Source: Planctomycetota bacterium (GTDB lineage: Bacteria; Planctomycetota; UBA1135; JACQFD01). Taken from it: a DNA stretch of 64,000 nucleotides. Below are positions 24,426 through 32,940 of this stretch, piece after piece; position 1 is the stretch's first letter; each line of letters opens with the position of its first letter. The position numbers were made by a program, and so were the translations under genes. A model generated the notes under the pieces. It did not search any database, was not told the origin of the DNA, and worked only from the letters and a program-made list of their open reading frames with translations. The stretch lies in assembly GCA_016200225.1 (NCBI GenBank), contig JACQFD010000029.1, forward strand, positions 1 to 64,000, written 5' to 3'.

Positions 24426-25658
24426 GTGGACCTCTTCGAAAAGTGTTATCGGTATGAAGACTACCGTCGCGTCGTCGACACGGGTCTTTATCCGTATTTT
24501 CGTGCCATCGCCGACAGCGACGCCACCGAAGTTACAATTCAGGGAAAAAAACTGGTCATGGTGGGTTCGAATAATTATCTCGGACTCACGCACCATCCCG
24601 AGGTCATCGACGCTGCTGTAAAAGCCGCCAAACGTTACGGTTCCGGCTGCACGGGTTCGCGATTTTTGAATGGAACGCTCGAGTTGCATGAAGAACTCGA
24701 AACGCTTCTCGCAAAATTCCTGAACCGCCCGGCATGTTTAACATTTTCGACGGGTTTTCAGGCGTGCCTCGGCGTGATTTCCGCAATCGCGGGAAAAGAT
24801 GACATTATTTTTTGCGATCGCGACAACCACGCGTCGATCGTCGACGGCACGCGCCTGTCGTTCGCGAAAACTGTAAAATATAATCATAATGACATGTCCG
24901 ATTTGGAGCAGCGGCTGCTCGCCGCGCCCGCGGACAAGGGAAAGCTCATCGTCGCCGACGGCGTGTTTTCGATGCTCGGCGATATTGTTAAATTGCCGGA
25001 AATTGCAAAATTAGCGAAGCGATTTCACGCCCGCGTCCTCCTCGACGACGCGCACGCGTTCGGCGTTCTCGGACAGCTCGGGCGAGGAACGGCCGAACAC
25101 TTCAATTTGGAGAAGGAAAACGATCTCGTCATGGGAACGTTTTCGAAAACGCTCGCGTCGATCGGCGGATTTGTAGCCGGCGAGAAAGACGTGATTCTTT
25201 ACTTAAAACACAAGGCGCGATCGTTAATATTCAGCGCGTCGCTGCCCCCCGCTTCGACGGCGGGCGTGATCGCCGCGCTCGCGATCGTCGCGCGCGAGCC
25301 GTGGCGCCGCGAACAACTTTGGAAAAACGCGGACATGATGCGCGCCGGATTCCGGTCGCTCGGCCTCGACACGGGCCTCTCCGAAACACCGATCGTTCCG
25401 ATCATTCTCGGCGACCGCGATTTTACATTTATGTTCTGGCGCAAATTGTTCGATCGCGGCGTATTTGTAAACCCCGTCTGCGCGCCGGGCGTCCCGCCGG
25501 GCTACGATCTGTTAAGAACGAGCTACATGGCGACGCATTCGGAAAAACAGCTCAATTTCGTGCTCGAACAATTCGCGGCGGTACTAAAAGAAATGGGACC
25601 GCCTCCCCGCTCGCGCGTTGAGAACCTCACCGCCGCCGCGACGAACGGCCGGCATTAA
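24426..25658 (+). CDS. spt: Alpha-oxoamine synthase, probable serine palmitoyltransferase
   Basis: The 410-aa PLP enzyme is of the AONS family (Spt, Kbl, BioF, HemA). Landmarks are NNYLGLTHHPEV, GSGCTGSRFLNGT and FCDRDNHASIVDG with the PLP-stacking His. DDAHAFGVLG and GTFSKTLASIGGF follow, the latter with the Schiff-base Lys. The start codon is GTG (MDLFEKCYRYEDY). Length and the N-terminal segment fit serine palmitoyltransferase, which condenses serine with a long-chain acyl thioester to start sphingolipid synthesis. No biotin or threonine-degradation genes are nearby, while a CerR-like reductase is divergent. 2-Amino-3-ketobutyrate CoA ligase remains possible. Confidence 0.8.
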   Translation: MDLFEKCYRYEDYRRVVDTGLYPYFRAIADSDATEVTIQGKKLVMVGSNNYLGLTHHPEVIDAAVKAAKRYGSGCTGSRFLNGTLELHEELETLLAKFLNRPACLTFSTGFQACLGVISAIAGKDDIIFCDRDNHASIVDGTRLSFAKTVKYNHNDMSDLEQRLLAAPADKGKLIVADGVFSMLGDIVKLPEIAKLAKRFHARVLLDDAHAFGVLGQLGRGTAEHFNLEKENDLVMGTFSKTLASIGGFVAGEKDVILYLKHKARSLIFSASLPPASTAGVIAALAIVAREPWRREQLWKNADMMRAGFRSLGLDTGLSETPIVPIILGDRDFTFMFWRKLFDRGVFVNPVCAPGVPPGYDLLRTSYMATHSEKQLNFVLEQFAAVLKEMGPPPRSRVENLTAAATNGRH

Positions 25659-25725
25659 TCGTTAGCGTTCGCTCGCGCAGGAGGCGCGCGAGTTGGTTTC
25701 GGTGCGTGCGAAATATGGATGGTCC

Positions 25726-25754
25726 GTGTCCATTTTTGCGTCTAAAATGGACAC
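25726..25754. repeat. Inverted repeat overlapping the DUF4143 ATPase start
   Basis: GTGTCCATTTT (25726-25736) and AAAATGGACAC (25744-25754) are perfect 11-bp arms around a 7-nt loop. The right arm contains the likely ATG start of the ATPase gene at 25747. It could be an operator or an mRNA hairpin sequestering the start codon. Confidence 0.7.
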
Positions 25755-26898
25755 CATGTATGCACGGGCCGCCAAACTGCCGAAGTACAGTTTCTTTTTG
25801 TTTGGACCGCGGGGAACCGGAAAGACAACCTGGCTGCGCGAACAGTTGCCCGAAGCTCTTTGGTTTAATTTACTATTAGACCGGGAATTCCTGCCGTTGC
25901 TTTCGGACGCAGGATTGATTCGCGAGCGCATTCTCGCGCGCGAGAAAGGCTGGGTCGTGATTGACGAAGTACAGAAAATTCCGTCGCTTCTAAATGAAGT
26001 CCACGACTTGATGAGTCTTTACGGAAATCGTTATCAATTCGCGCTCAGCGGATCCAGCGCGCGCAAACTTCGGCGCATGGAGACCAATCTGCTCGCGGGA
26101 CGCGCCATCGAGCGCAAGTTCTTTCCGTTAGTTTATTCCGAACTCGACGATGATTATGATTTGGAACATATACTTTCGCGCGGAACGCTGCCCGTCGTTC
26201 TTAACGAACCCGGGATGGCCGCGGAAATCCTGGAGAGTTACGCGTCGACGTACTTGAAAGAAGAGATCCAACAGGAAGCGCTTGTTAAGAATCTCGATTC
26301 GTTCGCGCGGTTTCTTCGAGTGGCGGCTCAGCTCAACGGATCCGTGCTGGATATTACAAATATTGCGCGCGAATGCAACGTGGGACGAAAGTCCGTCGAG
26401 CGCTATGTCGATACACTGATCGACACTCTCGTCGCGTTTCGGCTGCCGGCGTTTCAACCCCGTTTGAAAGTCAAAGAGCGCGCACGGCCAAAACTTTACT
26501 TTTTCGACTGCGGCGTCGTGCGCGCGCTCACGGGCCGGACTCGCGTGAAAGTCTCCGACGAAGAACGGGGAACCCTGCTCGAGACGTATTTAATACATGA
26601 ATTGAGAGCTTCGCAGTCCTACCTCAATACCGCGGGCGAACTCAGTTACTACGGTTCCGAGAGGAGCGAAGTCGACGTCATCCTGACCGTCAACGGCGAA
26701 AGTATTGCATTTGAAATCAAGGCGGCCGCGCGATGGCGCCCCGAATTCGGAGCAACAATGCACGAATTACTCGAGGCCCGCAAAGTGCGGCGCGCCTATG
26801 GAATCTATCGCGGAAATGAGCGACTGAAGTCCGGCGAAATTACAGTTTTTCCGATTCGCGAATTCCTCGAAAGACTCTGGAAAGGGGAATTCGCGTAA
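25747..26898 (+). CDS. DUF4143/AAA_14 ATPase
   Basis: The 383-aa product has the Walker A motif FGPRGTGKTTW near residue 18 and the Walker B-like GWVVIDEVQKIPSLL. The sensor-like ALSGSSARKLRR is next, then LLAGRA with conserved flanks. A winged-helix region follows (ITNIARECNVGRKSVERYVDTL), and a C-terminal DUF4143 nuclease-like fold (YYGSERSEVDVILTV...AFEIKAA). The family is very common as an accessory gene, often linked to toxin-antitoxin-like or mobile functions, with no settled role. The start could be ATG 25747 or 25756. The frame runs back to 25693, but the hairpin supports the later start. Confidence 0.85.
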   Translation: MDTMYARAAKLPKYSFFLFGPRGTGKTTWLREQLPEALWFNLLLDREFLPLLSDAGLIRERILAREKGWVVIDEVQKIPSLLNEVHDLMSLYGNRYQFALSGSSARKLRRMETNLLAGRAIERKFFPLVYSELDDDYDLEHILSRGTLPVVLNEPGMAAEILESYASTYLKEEIQQEALVKNLDSFARFLRVAAQLNGSVLDITNIARECNVGRKSVERYVDTLIDTLVAFRLPAFQPRLKVKERARPKLYFFDCGVVRALTGRTRVKVSDEERGTLLETYLIHELRASQSYLNTAGELSYYGSERSEVDVILTVNGESIAFEIKAAARWRPEFGATMHELLEARKVRRAYGIYRGNERLKSGEITVFPIREFLERLWKGEFA

Positions 26899-26929
26899 TT
26901 GTTATCGAATCGGCAACGCAGACATCCGA

Positions 26930-27835
26930 TCACTTCGTGACGAGTTTCGCTTTCAATCCCTCGTCATTCGGGAATAGTTGCGAACCTTTTTGCCACGTTT
27001 GCTGGGCGAGATCGTTCTTGCCCTGTTGTTGATATAAATTGCCGAGGAATTGATACGTTTGCGCGAATTCGGGTTTGGACGATCCCGATTCTTCCTGTTG
27101 TTTACGAAGCGTTTCGAATTGTGAAATAGCTTCGTTTTGTTTGCCGAAGATCGGCGGCCAGAACGCCAATGAAATGGCCTTGGAGAATCGCGAGCCCCAA
27201 TGGTTTGGATCGATTTCGAGCGCTTTGTCGAACATCGCGTCGGCTTTCATGGCCCACACGCCCTTCTCGGGACCGTCGGAGACCGTTTGTAACTTTTCAA
27301 TATAAGCCGAACCTAACAAAAACTGCGCGTCGGCGCTTCCCTTGCTTTCTTCGGTCTTTTTCTCGAGTTCTTCGAGCGCCTGGTCGAGCAGGCCGGCTTT
27401 CGCTAATTGTTGGAAGATGGCGCGACGATCATTATAATTCAATTGGGGATCCATCAATTTGGCGACTTGCGCGGCCAGATCGACAGTTTTGCCGCCCTTC
27501 TTCTTCGGTTTGTCGGTCGCCGAGGCGTCCGCGGCGACGGAATGTTGCATTTCGACCGGATGCTCGGAAACGTACTTTGCGACCGCGGAGGCGATGTCGC
27601 CCTCGGAGATTCGGGAAACGGCCGGTGCGGCCGTCGCGGGCGCATTCTTCCAGTCGTCGAGCCGTTTGACGCAATCTGTTAATTTACCCTCCAGCGAATT
27701 CAGCCGTTGTTCGAGCGCGAGCGTTTCCGCGGCTTTGACAGTGGCGCCGCGATCGTCGCTACTCGTTTTGAAAACGGCAAACGCGGCAAAACCAAGCGCG
27801 AAGAGCGCCACGAGGATGCTAATAATATTTTTCAT
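26930..27835 (-). CDS. Membrane-anchored TPR protein
   Basis: The 301-aa product starts MKNIISILVALFALGFAAFA, a signal anchor. A coiled-coil-like segment follows (LALEQRLNSLEGKLTDCVKRL), then a Thr/Ala-rich linker. The C-terminal half carries tetratricopeptide repeats: 'AQFLLGSAYIEKLQ', 'ADAMFDKALEIDPNHWGSRF' and 'AQTYQFLGNLYQQQGKNDLAQQTWQKG'. It probably acts as a protein-interaction scaffold outside the inner membrane. The frame is open to 27925, but 27835 puts the anchor at the N-terminus. It follows the sigma-factor operon on the same strand by 108 bp. Confidence 0.8.
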   Translation of the reverse strand: MKNIISILVALFALGFAAFAVFKTSSDDRGATVKAAETLALEQRLNSLEGKLTDCVKRLDDWKNAPATAAPAVSRISEGDIASAVAKYVSEHPVEMQHSVAADASATDKPKKKGGKTVDLAAQVAKLMDPQLNYNDRRAIFQQLAKAGLLDQALEELEKKTEESKGSADAQFLLGSAYIEKLQTVSDGPEKGVWAMKADAMFDKALEIDPNHWGSRFSKAISLAFWPPIFGKQNEAISQFETLRKQQEESGSSKPEFAQTYQFLGNLYQQQGKNDLAQQTWQKGSQLFPNDEGLKAKLVTK

Positions 27836-27943
27836 GTGGGTAACGATAGGTTCGACGGGGTTTTTGTAATTATTGAGATTCGGCTTGAGCCAACGTGCGG
27901 CGCCTCCGCGGGATCCTTCGGACAAAGCGCGCGGCGCGCGCGG

Positions 27944-30025
27944 TTATTGTTTCAAAATGAGTTCGACGTCGGGGTTTTCGCCGGCCACGATTTCGACGCG
28001 CGCCGACGCCGCGATTTGGGCGAAGGTTGCCTTCACGGTCCAGAATCCCGGCTTCACGCAACTTGCCGCGAACACGCCCATTTCGTTAGTAACGGTCGGC
28101 GGCTCGCCGAAACCGACTTCGACGCCTGCGTCGTTGAAAAATTGTATTGTAGCATTTGCGATCGGCGCGCGCGCTTCGTTTCGCGCCGCCACGCGCACCG
28201 TGGCTCCGGGACCGAGCTTCAAATGAACGATTTCATGCGGATGATCGGCGCGCAAAGCCGGCGGATCCTGCATTTCGACGCCGTAATCCCCTTCGGCCGC
28301 GTACGCCGACACCCGATATTGTTTCATACCGAGATAATTTAAATTAAACTTTCCGGCAGTATCCGTAAACGTCATTCCCGCGAATTGCGCCGCGCGTCCG
28401 GAGGCGTCGAGTTCCATCAAAAAGATTCTCGCCCGCCCGGCGCCCTCCCCTGTATTCGCGTCCCGCACGTCGCCGTCGATTCGTCCGGCGCCAAGCACCG
28501 CGTTGAATTCGGCGTCGGCAGTTTCCGGAACACGCACGGTTCCAAGTGTTATGAGACGCATTCCGAACGGCCCCGCGAGCAATACGGAATAATCGCCGGG
28601 ATCGAGATCGATGAATTGATATGTTAAATTATCTTCAATGGTTGCAATTTTCCACGAAGTCGAAGATTTGACGCCCGGTTTGATCGGCACGACCGACATC
28701 GAAAATCCCTCGGGGACTTTGCCCGACGCCGTCCGCACCGTTCCGCGGAGCGCGTGCTTCGCCACCGCGCCGCCAAACGACAAATCCGTCCATTGACCAT
28801 TATGAATACTGCACGGTTTCACGTCCACGCGGCCGCCCTCGAACTTGACGACGACGGAATATAAGCCTTCGGCGAGATGCGGAATTTGATATTCCCCGAT
28901 CGCGTCGGTCTTCGCGCTTTCGAGCGTCAGGCGCGATCGCTTCATTTGCGTGTCCGCGAAAATCGCCATCACTTCCGTAACGCCGGCGGGGTCGCCCGCG
29001 ACGTTGCGGACGGCTCCGCGCACGCCGCCTCCGGATTTCATTTGTAATAAGAGATCGGCTTTCTCGCCGCGCAACGATAACGGGAACTCGGGCGTCCACG
29101 CCGGCGCGAGGCCCTCGCGCGACGCGCGTAATTGTTGTGTTCCGGCCGACGCGTGCAGAATATCAAAATAGCCGTCGGGATCGGTTCGCGCGGCCGATCG
29201 TCCGGGATCGAGCGCTTCTTTAAAACTCGACGGAAGGAACATTTCCGGAGTGTCCGGCTCGCTGAGCACGAGCGCGCCGTCGACGGGGCGCCCTGTTTCG
29301 GCTTCGATTACGCGCCCGAGCAACCGACCGCCGCGATTCATGGCAAGCGAAACGCGATTCGTAGTTTCTCGGGCGTCGACGACCACACCCGTCGCGTGCA
29401 GCGGCGCGTATCCGTCAGCAATTGCATAAATATCATATTTCCCGACGGGCACGCCGCCGAGATCGAGGCTGCCCGCGCGCAGATCGGATGTAAACGATTC
29501 CACTTTTGTAAAATCTCCCGTCTGGCGTATCAATACAACGCGGGCAAATGCAATTTTTTCGTTCGATTCCGAGTCCAGGCAAATGCACTGCAACGATCCC
29601 GTGTTCGGCGCGTCTTCGGAATGCGACGCCGGACCTGCCACATCGCCGGCATGCGTGTTTTGTAAAGAATCGGCGCGACGGCGCGACGCAGTTTTATCAT
29701 AAATTCCGTCGATCGAACGACGAACGCCCTCGCCGGGGGCCGCGACGACCGAATTTCCCCTCGATTCGGTCTGTGCTTCGTTCGAACCAAACCAACCGAG
29801 CAGCCAGCCGAGGAATCCAAATCCAACAAAAAGCGACGCCGCGACCGCGAGACCCAACGGTAATGATAATATTCGATGGTGTCGGCGATGATGATATAAA
29901 TCGACCCGCTTCAGGATTCGCGCGAGCAGCGCATCGCGAAACTCCTCGCGGCACGGCGCCGGTTGATAGGCGCGTTTGAAGAGTTTTTGTAAATTCTCTT
30001 CGAAAATGCGGTCCTGCTCGTTCAC
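27944..30025 (-). CDS. Sigma-factor-linked membrane protein with carboxypeptidase-regulatory-like repeats
   Basis: The 693-aa product has a cytoplasmic N-terminus of ~65 residues (MNEQDRIFEENLQKLFKRAY) with a His-rich patch. One TM helix follows (SLPLGLAVAASLFVGFGFLG), then a long extracytoplasmic part made of CarboxypepD_reg-like beta-sandwiches, e.g. GRVIEAETGRPVDGALVLSE and GTVRTASGKVPEGFSM. It overlaps the upstream ECF sigma gene by 4 bp (ATGA), so translation is coupled. The layout of short cytoplasmic domain, TM helix and outside sensor is that of an anti-sigma factor. No zinc-binding HxxxCxxC motif is visible, so the role is inferred. Confidence 0.8.
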   Translation of the reverse strand: MNEQDRIFEENLQKLFKRAYQPAPCREEFRDALLARILKRVDLYHHRRHHRILSLPLGLAVAASLFVGFGFLGWLLGWFGSNEAQTESRGNSVVAAPGEGVRRSIDGIYDKTASRRRADSLQNTHAGDVAGPASHSEDAPNTGSLQCICLDSESNEKIAFARVVLIRQTGDFTKVESFTSDLRAGSLDLGGVPVGKYDIYAIADGYAPLHATGVVVDARETTNRVSLAMNRGGRLLGRVIEAETGRPVDGALVLSEPDTPEMFLPSSFKEALDPGRSAARTDPDGYFDILHASAGTQQLRASREGLAPAWTPEFPLSLRGEKADLLLQMKSGGGVRGAVRNVAGDPAGVTEVMAIFADTQMKRSRLTLESAKTDAIGEYQIPHLAEGLYSVVVKFEGGRVDVKPCSIHNGQWTDLSFGGAVAKHALRGTVRTASGKVPEGFSMSVVPIKPGVKSSTSWKIATIEDNLTYQFIDLDPGDYSVLLAGPFGMRLITLGTVRVPETADAEFNAVLGAGRIDGDVRDANTGEGAGRARIFLMELDASGRAAQFAGMTFTDTAGKFNLNYLGMKQYRVSAYAAEGDYGVEMQDPPALRADHPHEIVHLKLGPGATVRVAARNEARAPIANATIQFFNDAGVEVGFGEPPTVTNEMGVFAASCVKPGFWTVKATFAQIAASARVEIVAGENPDVELILKQ

Positions 30026-30627
30026 GGCAAGTCCCCCCGCTTTTTCGTTAATAATTCAAATACTTTGGCGAATGCGACGCGCGCGCGCTGCAGCATCGAC
30101 TCCGTGGCCTTGAATCCCTTTCCCGATCGTTCCGCGATCTCGTCCACCTGCAGGTCGTCGACGTACTTTTCTACTAATATTCTCCGATAATTCGGCGGGA
30201 GCGACGAAAGCGTAGCGCCGACGAGGTCGCGCGTTTCCCTTTGTTCCAAGACCTCGTCCGGCAGCGGCTCGCGCTCGACGTTGGCGAGGATTTCATCAAT
30301 TTCATAGGACGAATCCTCCAATATCTGATCGATCGACTTCGTTTTGCGAGCGCGGCGCAACGTCCGGATTTTATTCTTAGCAATCCCGCAGAGCCATGAA
30401 TGAAACGTCGATCTCCCCTCGAAATTTGCCATGCATTCGAACGCGGTCGTCAGCGTGTCCTGCACGATCGTCTCGGCGAGCGCCCTGTCGCCGCCGACGC
30501 GATAATATGTAAATTCATATAATGCGTCGAACGATTGTTTAAATAACGATTCGGCGGCGCTGCGATCGCCCCGCAGAATGCGATCACGAATTCCCAGAAT
30601 GTCGTCGGAGGGATACACCGTTTTCAT
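30022..30627 (-). CDS. ECF-type RNA polymerase sigma factor
   Basis: The 201-aa product has sigma-70 region 2 (SLFKQSFDALYEFTYYRVGG...AETIVQDTLTTAFECMANFEG...FHSWLCGIAKNK) and region 4 (LSSLPPNYRRILVEKYVDDLQVDEIAERSG...ATESMLQRAR). The sequence GFKATESML replaces the more usual 'SxxTVxSRL' of region 4 DNA recognition. It starts the operon with the membrane-anchored partner. It likely directs an envelope-stress or surface-protein regulon and possibly its own promoter. Confidence 0.9.
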   Translation of the reverse strand: MKTVYPSDDILGIRDRILRGDRSAAESLFKQSFDALYEFTYYRVGGDRALAETIVQDTLTTAFECMANFEGRSTFHSWLCGIAKNKIRTLRRARKTKSIDQILEDSSYEIDEILANVEREPLPDEVLEQRETRDLVGATLSSLPPNYRRILVEKYVDDLQVDEIAERSGKGFKATESMLQRARVAFAKVFELLTKKRGDLP

Positions 30628-30648
30628 GAATGACGAGACATAAACAAA

Positions 30649-30676
30649 AAGGCGAGGCCACTTGCGGCCTCGCCTT
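30649..30676 (-). terminator. Rho-independent terminator of the HNP-repeat protein gene
   Basis: Arms AAGGCGAGGCC (30649-30659) and GGCCTCGCCTT (30666-30676) surround a 6-nt loop. On the minus strand the stem is followed by TTTTTGTTTA. It lies between the end of the 30767 gene and the ECF sigma gene, so the sigma operon needs its own promoter. Confidence 0.8.
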
Positions 30677-30766
30677 CTATTGCGCGAACGGAGACTTTAC
30701 CTCCGCGCGATTTTTTTGATTAGCCCAATGGCCAATGAACAGTCTGCCAGTTATCCGAGCGGCCAG

Positions 30767-31375
30767 TTATCCGAGCGGATTGTGTTTCGACGCCTTGGGA
30801 TTGTGCTTCGGCGCGAGCGTTCCACCAGTGCCAGGATTTCCAGCTCCGGGACCCGTGGTGCTACCGCCACCTGTGTGGCCGCCACCGGGTTGTGTCGGCG
30901 GATTGTGCGTAGGACCAGTCGGCTGCGGGTTGTGTCCTGTCGGCGGATGATGAACGCCTGTCGGATTATGCGTACCGCCGGGATTGTGGACTCCGCCTGT
31001 CGGATTATGAGTCCCACCCGTCGGGTTGTGGACGGAAGTTCCGCCACCGCTTCCCGCACTGTGCGCCGGATGATGGACGGCGCCTTGAAGCGCTGCTGCC
31101 ATGATTCCCTTGCCATGACCACCAGGGGCAACCGGCTTCGGCGGAGCTCCGCCTTCCGTGCCCGGCTTTCCGAGCTTGCCCTTATGCGGCTTCGCGGGAC
31201 GCGACGCCGGACGGCTTTCCGAACCGCCGTCTTTATCGCCAGGATGATGTGGACGAACGCCACCAGCCGGGGCCGGTGCCGGACGTGTTGATCCGTCGCC
31301 ACCACCCGCCATTACCATTGGCGTGCCTAGAGCGAGCGGAAGTAAGAACGAGAAGCCAAGGAGAAGATTCTTCAT
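30767..31375 (-). CDS. Secreted Gly/Pro/His/Asn-repeat protein
   Basis: The 202-aa product starts MKNLLLGFSFLLPLALG, with signal peptide cleavage likely after VMA. The mature protein is low-complexity: a Pro/Arg/Lys-rich part (SRPASRPAKPHKGKLG), then tandem HNPTGG/HNPGG/HNPTG units, then Thr/Gly/Pro-rich and HNPKA repeats. The His-rich repeats could bind metal. No enzymatic domain is present. I chose 31375 because it gives the signal peptide; the frame runs to 31558 into queF. The gene ends before a strong terminator at 30649-30676. Confidence 0.75.
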   Translation of the reverse strand: MKNLLLGFSFLLPLALGTPMVMAGGGDGSTRPAPAPAGGVRPHHPGDKDGGSESRPASRPAKPHKGKLGKPGTEGGAPPKPVAPGGHGKGIMAAALQGAVHHPAHSAGSGGGTSVHNPTGGTHNPTGGVHNPGGTHNPTGVHHPPTGHNPQPTGPTHNPPTQPGGGHTGGGSTTGPGAGNPGTGGTLAPKHNPKASKHNPLG

Positions 31376-31463
31376 TGAGTGCACCTCGACGCTTTCTTGG
31401 AGCGCAGTGAGTTGCTGGTTAGAACGCTGATCAACGGTAAAGGTTTCGGGGGACTTATCGATC

Positions 31464-31868
31464 TTAAACATCATGCGAGCGTCTGCAATTGATTCTTTCT
31501 TGAGATTCGTCAGGAATTGTGCCTTTTCCGACGCGAATCGCGGTGTGGATGCCTCCACGCACGTAAAAATCCCCCTCGATCAGGAGCCATCTGGGCGATA
31601 GCGCCGCGACAAGATCATCAAATATCCGGTGCGTGACCTCTTCGTGAAACGCGCCTTCATTTCGATAGGACCACAAATACAGCTTTAAGGATTTCAGTTC
31701 TACGCAAAGCTGTTCGGGACAATACCAGATTCGAATTATAGCAAAATCGGGCTGTCCCGTCTTCGGACAAACACAGGTGAATTCCGGACACGCGAACGAT
31801 ATTTCATATTCCCGTCCGGGGCGGGGATTCGGAAACGTCTCGAGATTCCGCTGGGGCTGGGTGGGCAT
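31464..31868 (-). CDS. queF: NADPH-dependent 7-cyano-7-deazaguanine reductase
   Basis: The 134-aa product matches type I QueF, the T-fold enzyme that reduces preQ0 to preQ1 in queuosine tRNA modification. Landmarks are FACPEFTCVCPKTGQPDFA, where the catalytic Cys lies before PKTGQPD, the family motif ELKSLKLYLWSYRNEGAFHEE with the substrate-binding Glu, and GIHTAIRVG. Length fits unimodular QueF. Other queuosine genes are not in the window. It starts with ATG at 31868. Confidence 0.93.
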   Translation of the reverse strand: MPTQPQRNLETFPNPRPGREYEISFACPEFTCVCPKTGQPDFAIIRIWYCPEQLCVELKSLKLYLWSYRNEGAFHEEVTHRIFDDLVAALSPRWLLIEGDFYVRGGIHTAIRVGKGTIPDESQERINCRRSHDV

Positions 31869-31921
31869 GGTCGATTAGTAATATTTATATTAAAATTGAA
31901 ATGAAAACTTGAATGATTATA

Positions 31922-32611
31922 TCAGCTTGGGCGCGACGCCGGCACGCCGATGCCGGCCATCATGAGTTTTCCCGTGTGTTCGGGTCCTCTCTCGCGAAAG
32001 AATCCGGTCTTGGTTGCTACAAATGTGACGGTCGCGTGCGCGCGCACGGCGGCGCCTTGAACCGCGCCCGTGTCGGCGGCGAGTCCCGACGGAATATCCA
32101 CGGCGAGAATCGGCGCGCCCGATGCATTGACCGATTCGATGACCGATCGCTGCAAACCCGAAACGGGACGGTCAAGGCCCGTTCCAAAAAGCGCGTCGAC
32201 GAGCAGCGCGTCGGGCCACGGCGAACCCGCCTCGAACATTTCAATTTCTGTAACATTACGAATCGAAATCGATGGAAGTTTTCGCAGGCGTTCCAGATTG
32301 CGCGCCGCGTCGCCGGAAACGCGCGACGACGTTCCGACAAGAAACACTTCGACCGGAATGCTGCCCGCGAGATGGCGCGCCGCTACAAATCCATCGCCTC
32401 CATTATTACCAATACCGCAAATGATAACAATGCGGCGTTTGCTCAATGTTTGCGCGAGTTCGAACGCGGCGCGCGCGACGGACGCCCCGGCGTTCTCCAT
32501 GAGAATTTCACCCGGAACGCCGAGCGTTTCTTCCGCGGCGCGATCGAAGGACCGCGACTGCGACGCGGTCCAAGGCGCGCCCGCGAGTTGTCCGGGAAGC
32601 GAAGCGTCCAT
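31922..32611 (-). CDS. nnrE: NAD(P)H-hydrate epimerase (YjeF N-terminal domain)
   Basis: The 229-aa product is a stand-alone YjeF_N/NAXE protein that epimerises damaged NAD(P)HX for repair. Seen are SRSFDRAAEETLGVPGEILMENAG, ICGIGNNGGDGFVAARHLA, DALFGTGLDRPV and ILAVDIPSGLAADTG. The partner dehydratase domain (NnrD) is not fused, unlike many bacterial YjeF proteins. It must be elsewhere or missing. It lies 20 bp downstream of the EthD-like gene on the same strand. Confidence 0.92.
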   Translation of the reverse strand: MDASLPGQLAGAPWTASQSRSFDRAAEETLGVPGEILMENAGASVARAAFELAQTLSKRRIVIICGIGNNGGDGFVAARHLAGSIPVEVFLVGTSSRVSGDAARNLERLRKLPSISIRNVTEIEMFEAGSPWPDALLVDALFGTGLDRPVSGLQRSVIESVNASGAPILAVDIPSGLAADTGAVQGAAVRAHATVTFVATKTGFFRERGPEHTGKLMMAGIGVPASRPS

Positions 32612-32631
32612 TGCGATTTAATAACTCTTTA

Positions 32632-32940
32632 TCATACATCCTTCGATTCGAAAATTAGCAATTCCACCCCCGCCTGGGCGAAATTGGCCAAATCTCCCGC
32701 CGCTTGTTGGCCTTCAGGCGACGCAAGCGCGCGTTGCAGCGCGTCCATGGAGTCGAACGTTAGCGTTGCCACGAGGTGATACGGGGATTCCCCCAAAGCC
32801 GACCCCACTTCGCCGGCGTTCACTTCGTAGCGCCGCAGGCCGGAAATTTTCTTAGCAAGCGGCAGATGCGTCGAAAAGTAATAACGATCGAAAGCGGCCA
32901 CGTTCGCCGGTTTTTTGTAAATTGCTAATAATTTTGCCAT
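32632..32940 (-). CDS. EthD-family dimeric alpha/beta-barrel protein
   Basis: The 102-aa product starts MAKLLAIYKKPANVAAFDRYYFSTHLPL, the opening 'vlYxxPxDxxaFdxyYxxtHlPla' of EthD-type ferredoxin-like proteins, and continues LRRYEVNAG and HLVATLTFDSMDALQRALASPEG. These are small dimeric proteins, often accessory to ether or aromatic degradation, with unknown activity here. A GGAGCGACC element precedes the ATG and supports the start. The frame runs on to 33408, but that extension overlaps rpiB and has no homology-like features. The 281-bp region to rpiB holds divergent promoters; no gene seen. Confidence 0.85.
   Translation of the reverse strand: MAKLLAIYKKPANVAAFDRYYFSTHLPLAKKISGLRRYEVNAGEVGSALGESPYHLVATLTFDSMDALQRALASPEGQQAAGDLANFAQAGVELLIFESKDV

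Noticed and set aside
30900-31100. Tandem GTCGGATTATG-type DNA repeats resembling a CRISPR array
   Set aside because: The repeats are in frame, coding for HNPTGG units, without unique spacers of constant length or cas genes.
30662-31291. Plus-strand frame rich in Arg/Ser opposite the HNP-repeat gene
   Set aside because: It arises from the complement of the Pro/His/Gly-coding repeats. There is no signal peptide or domain, and the terminator orientation fits the minus strand.
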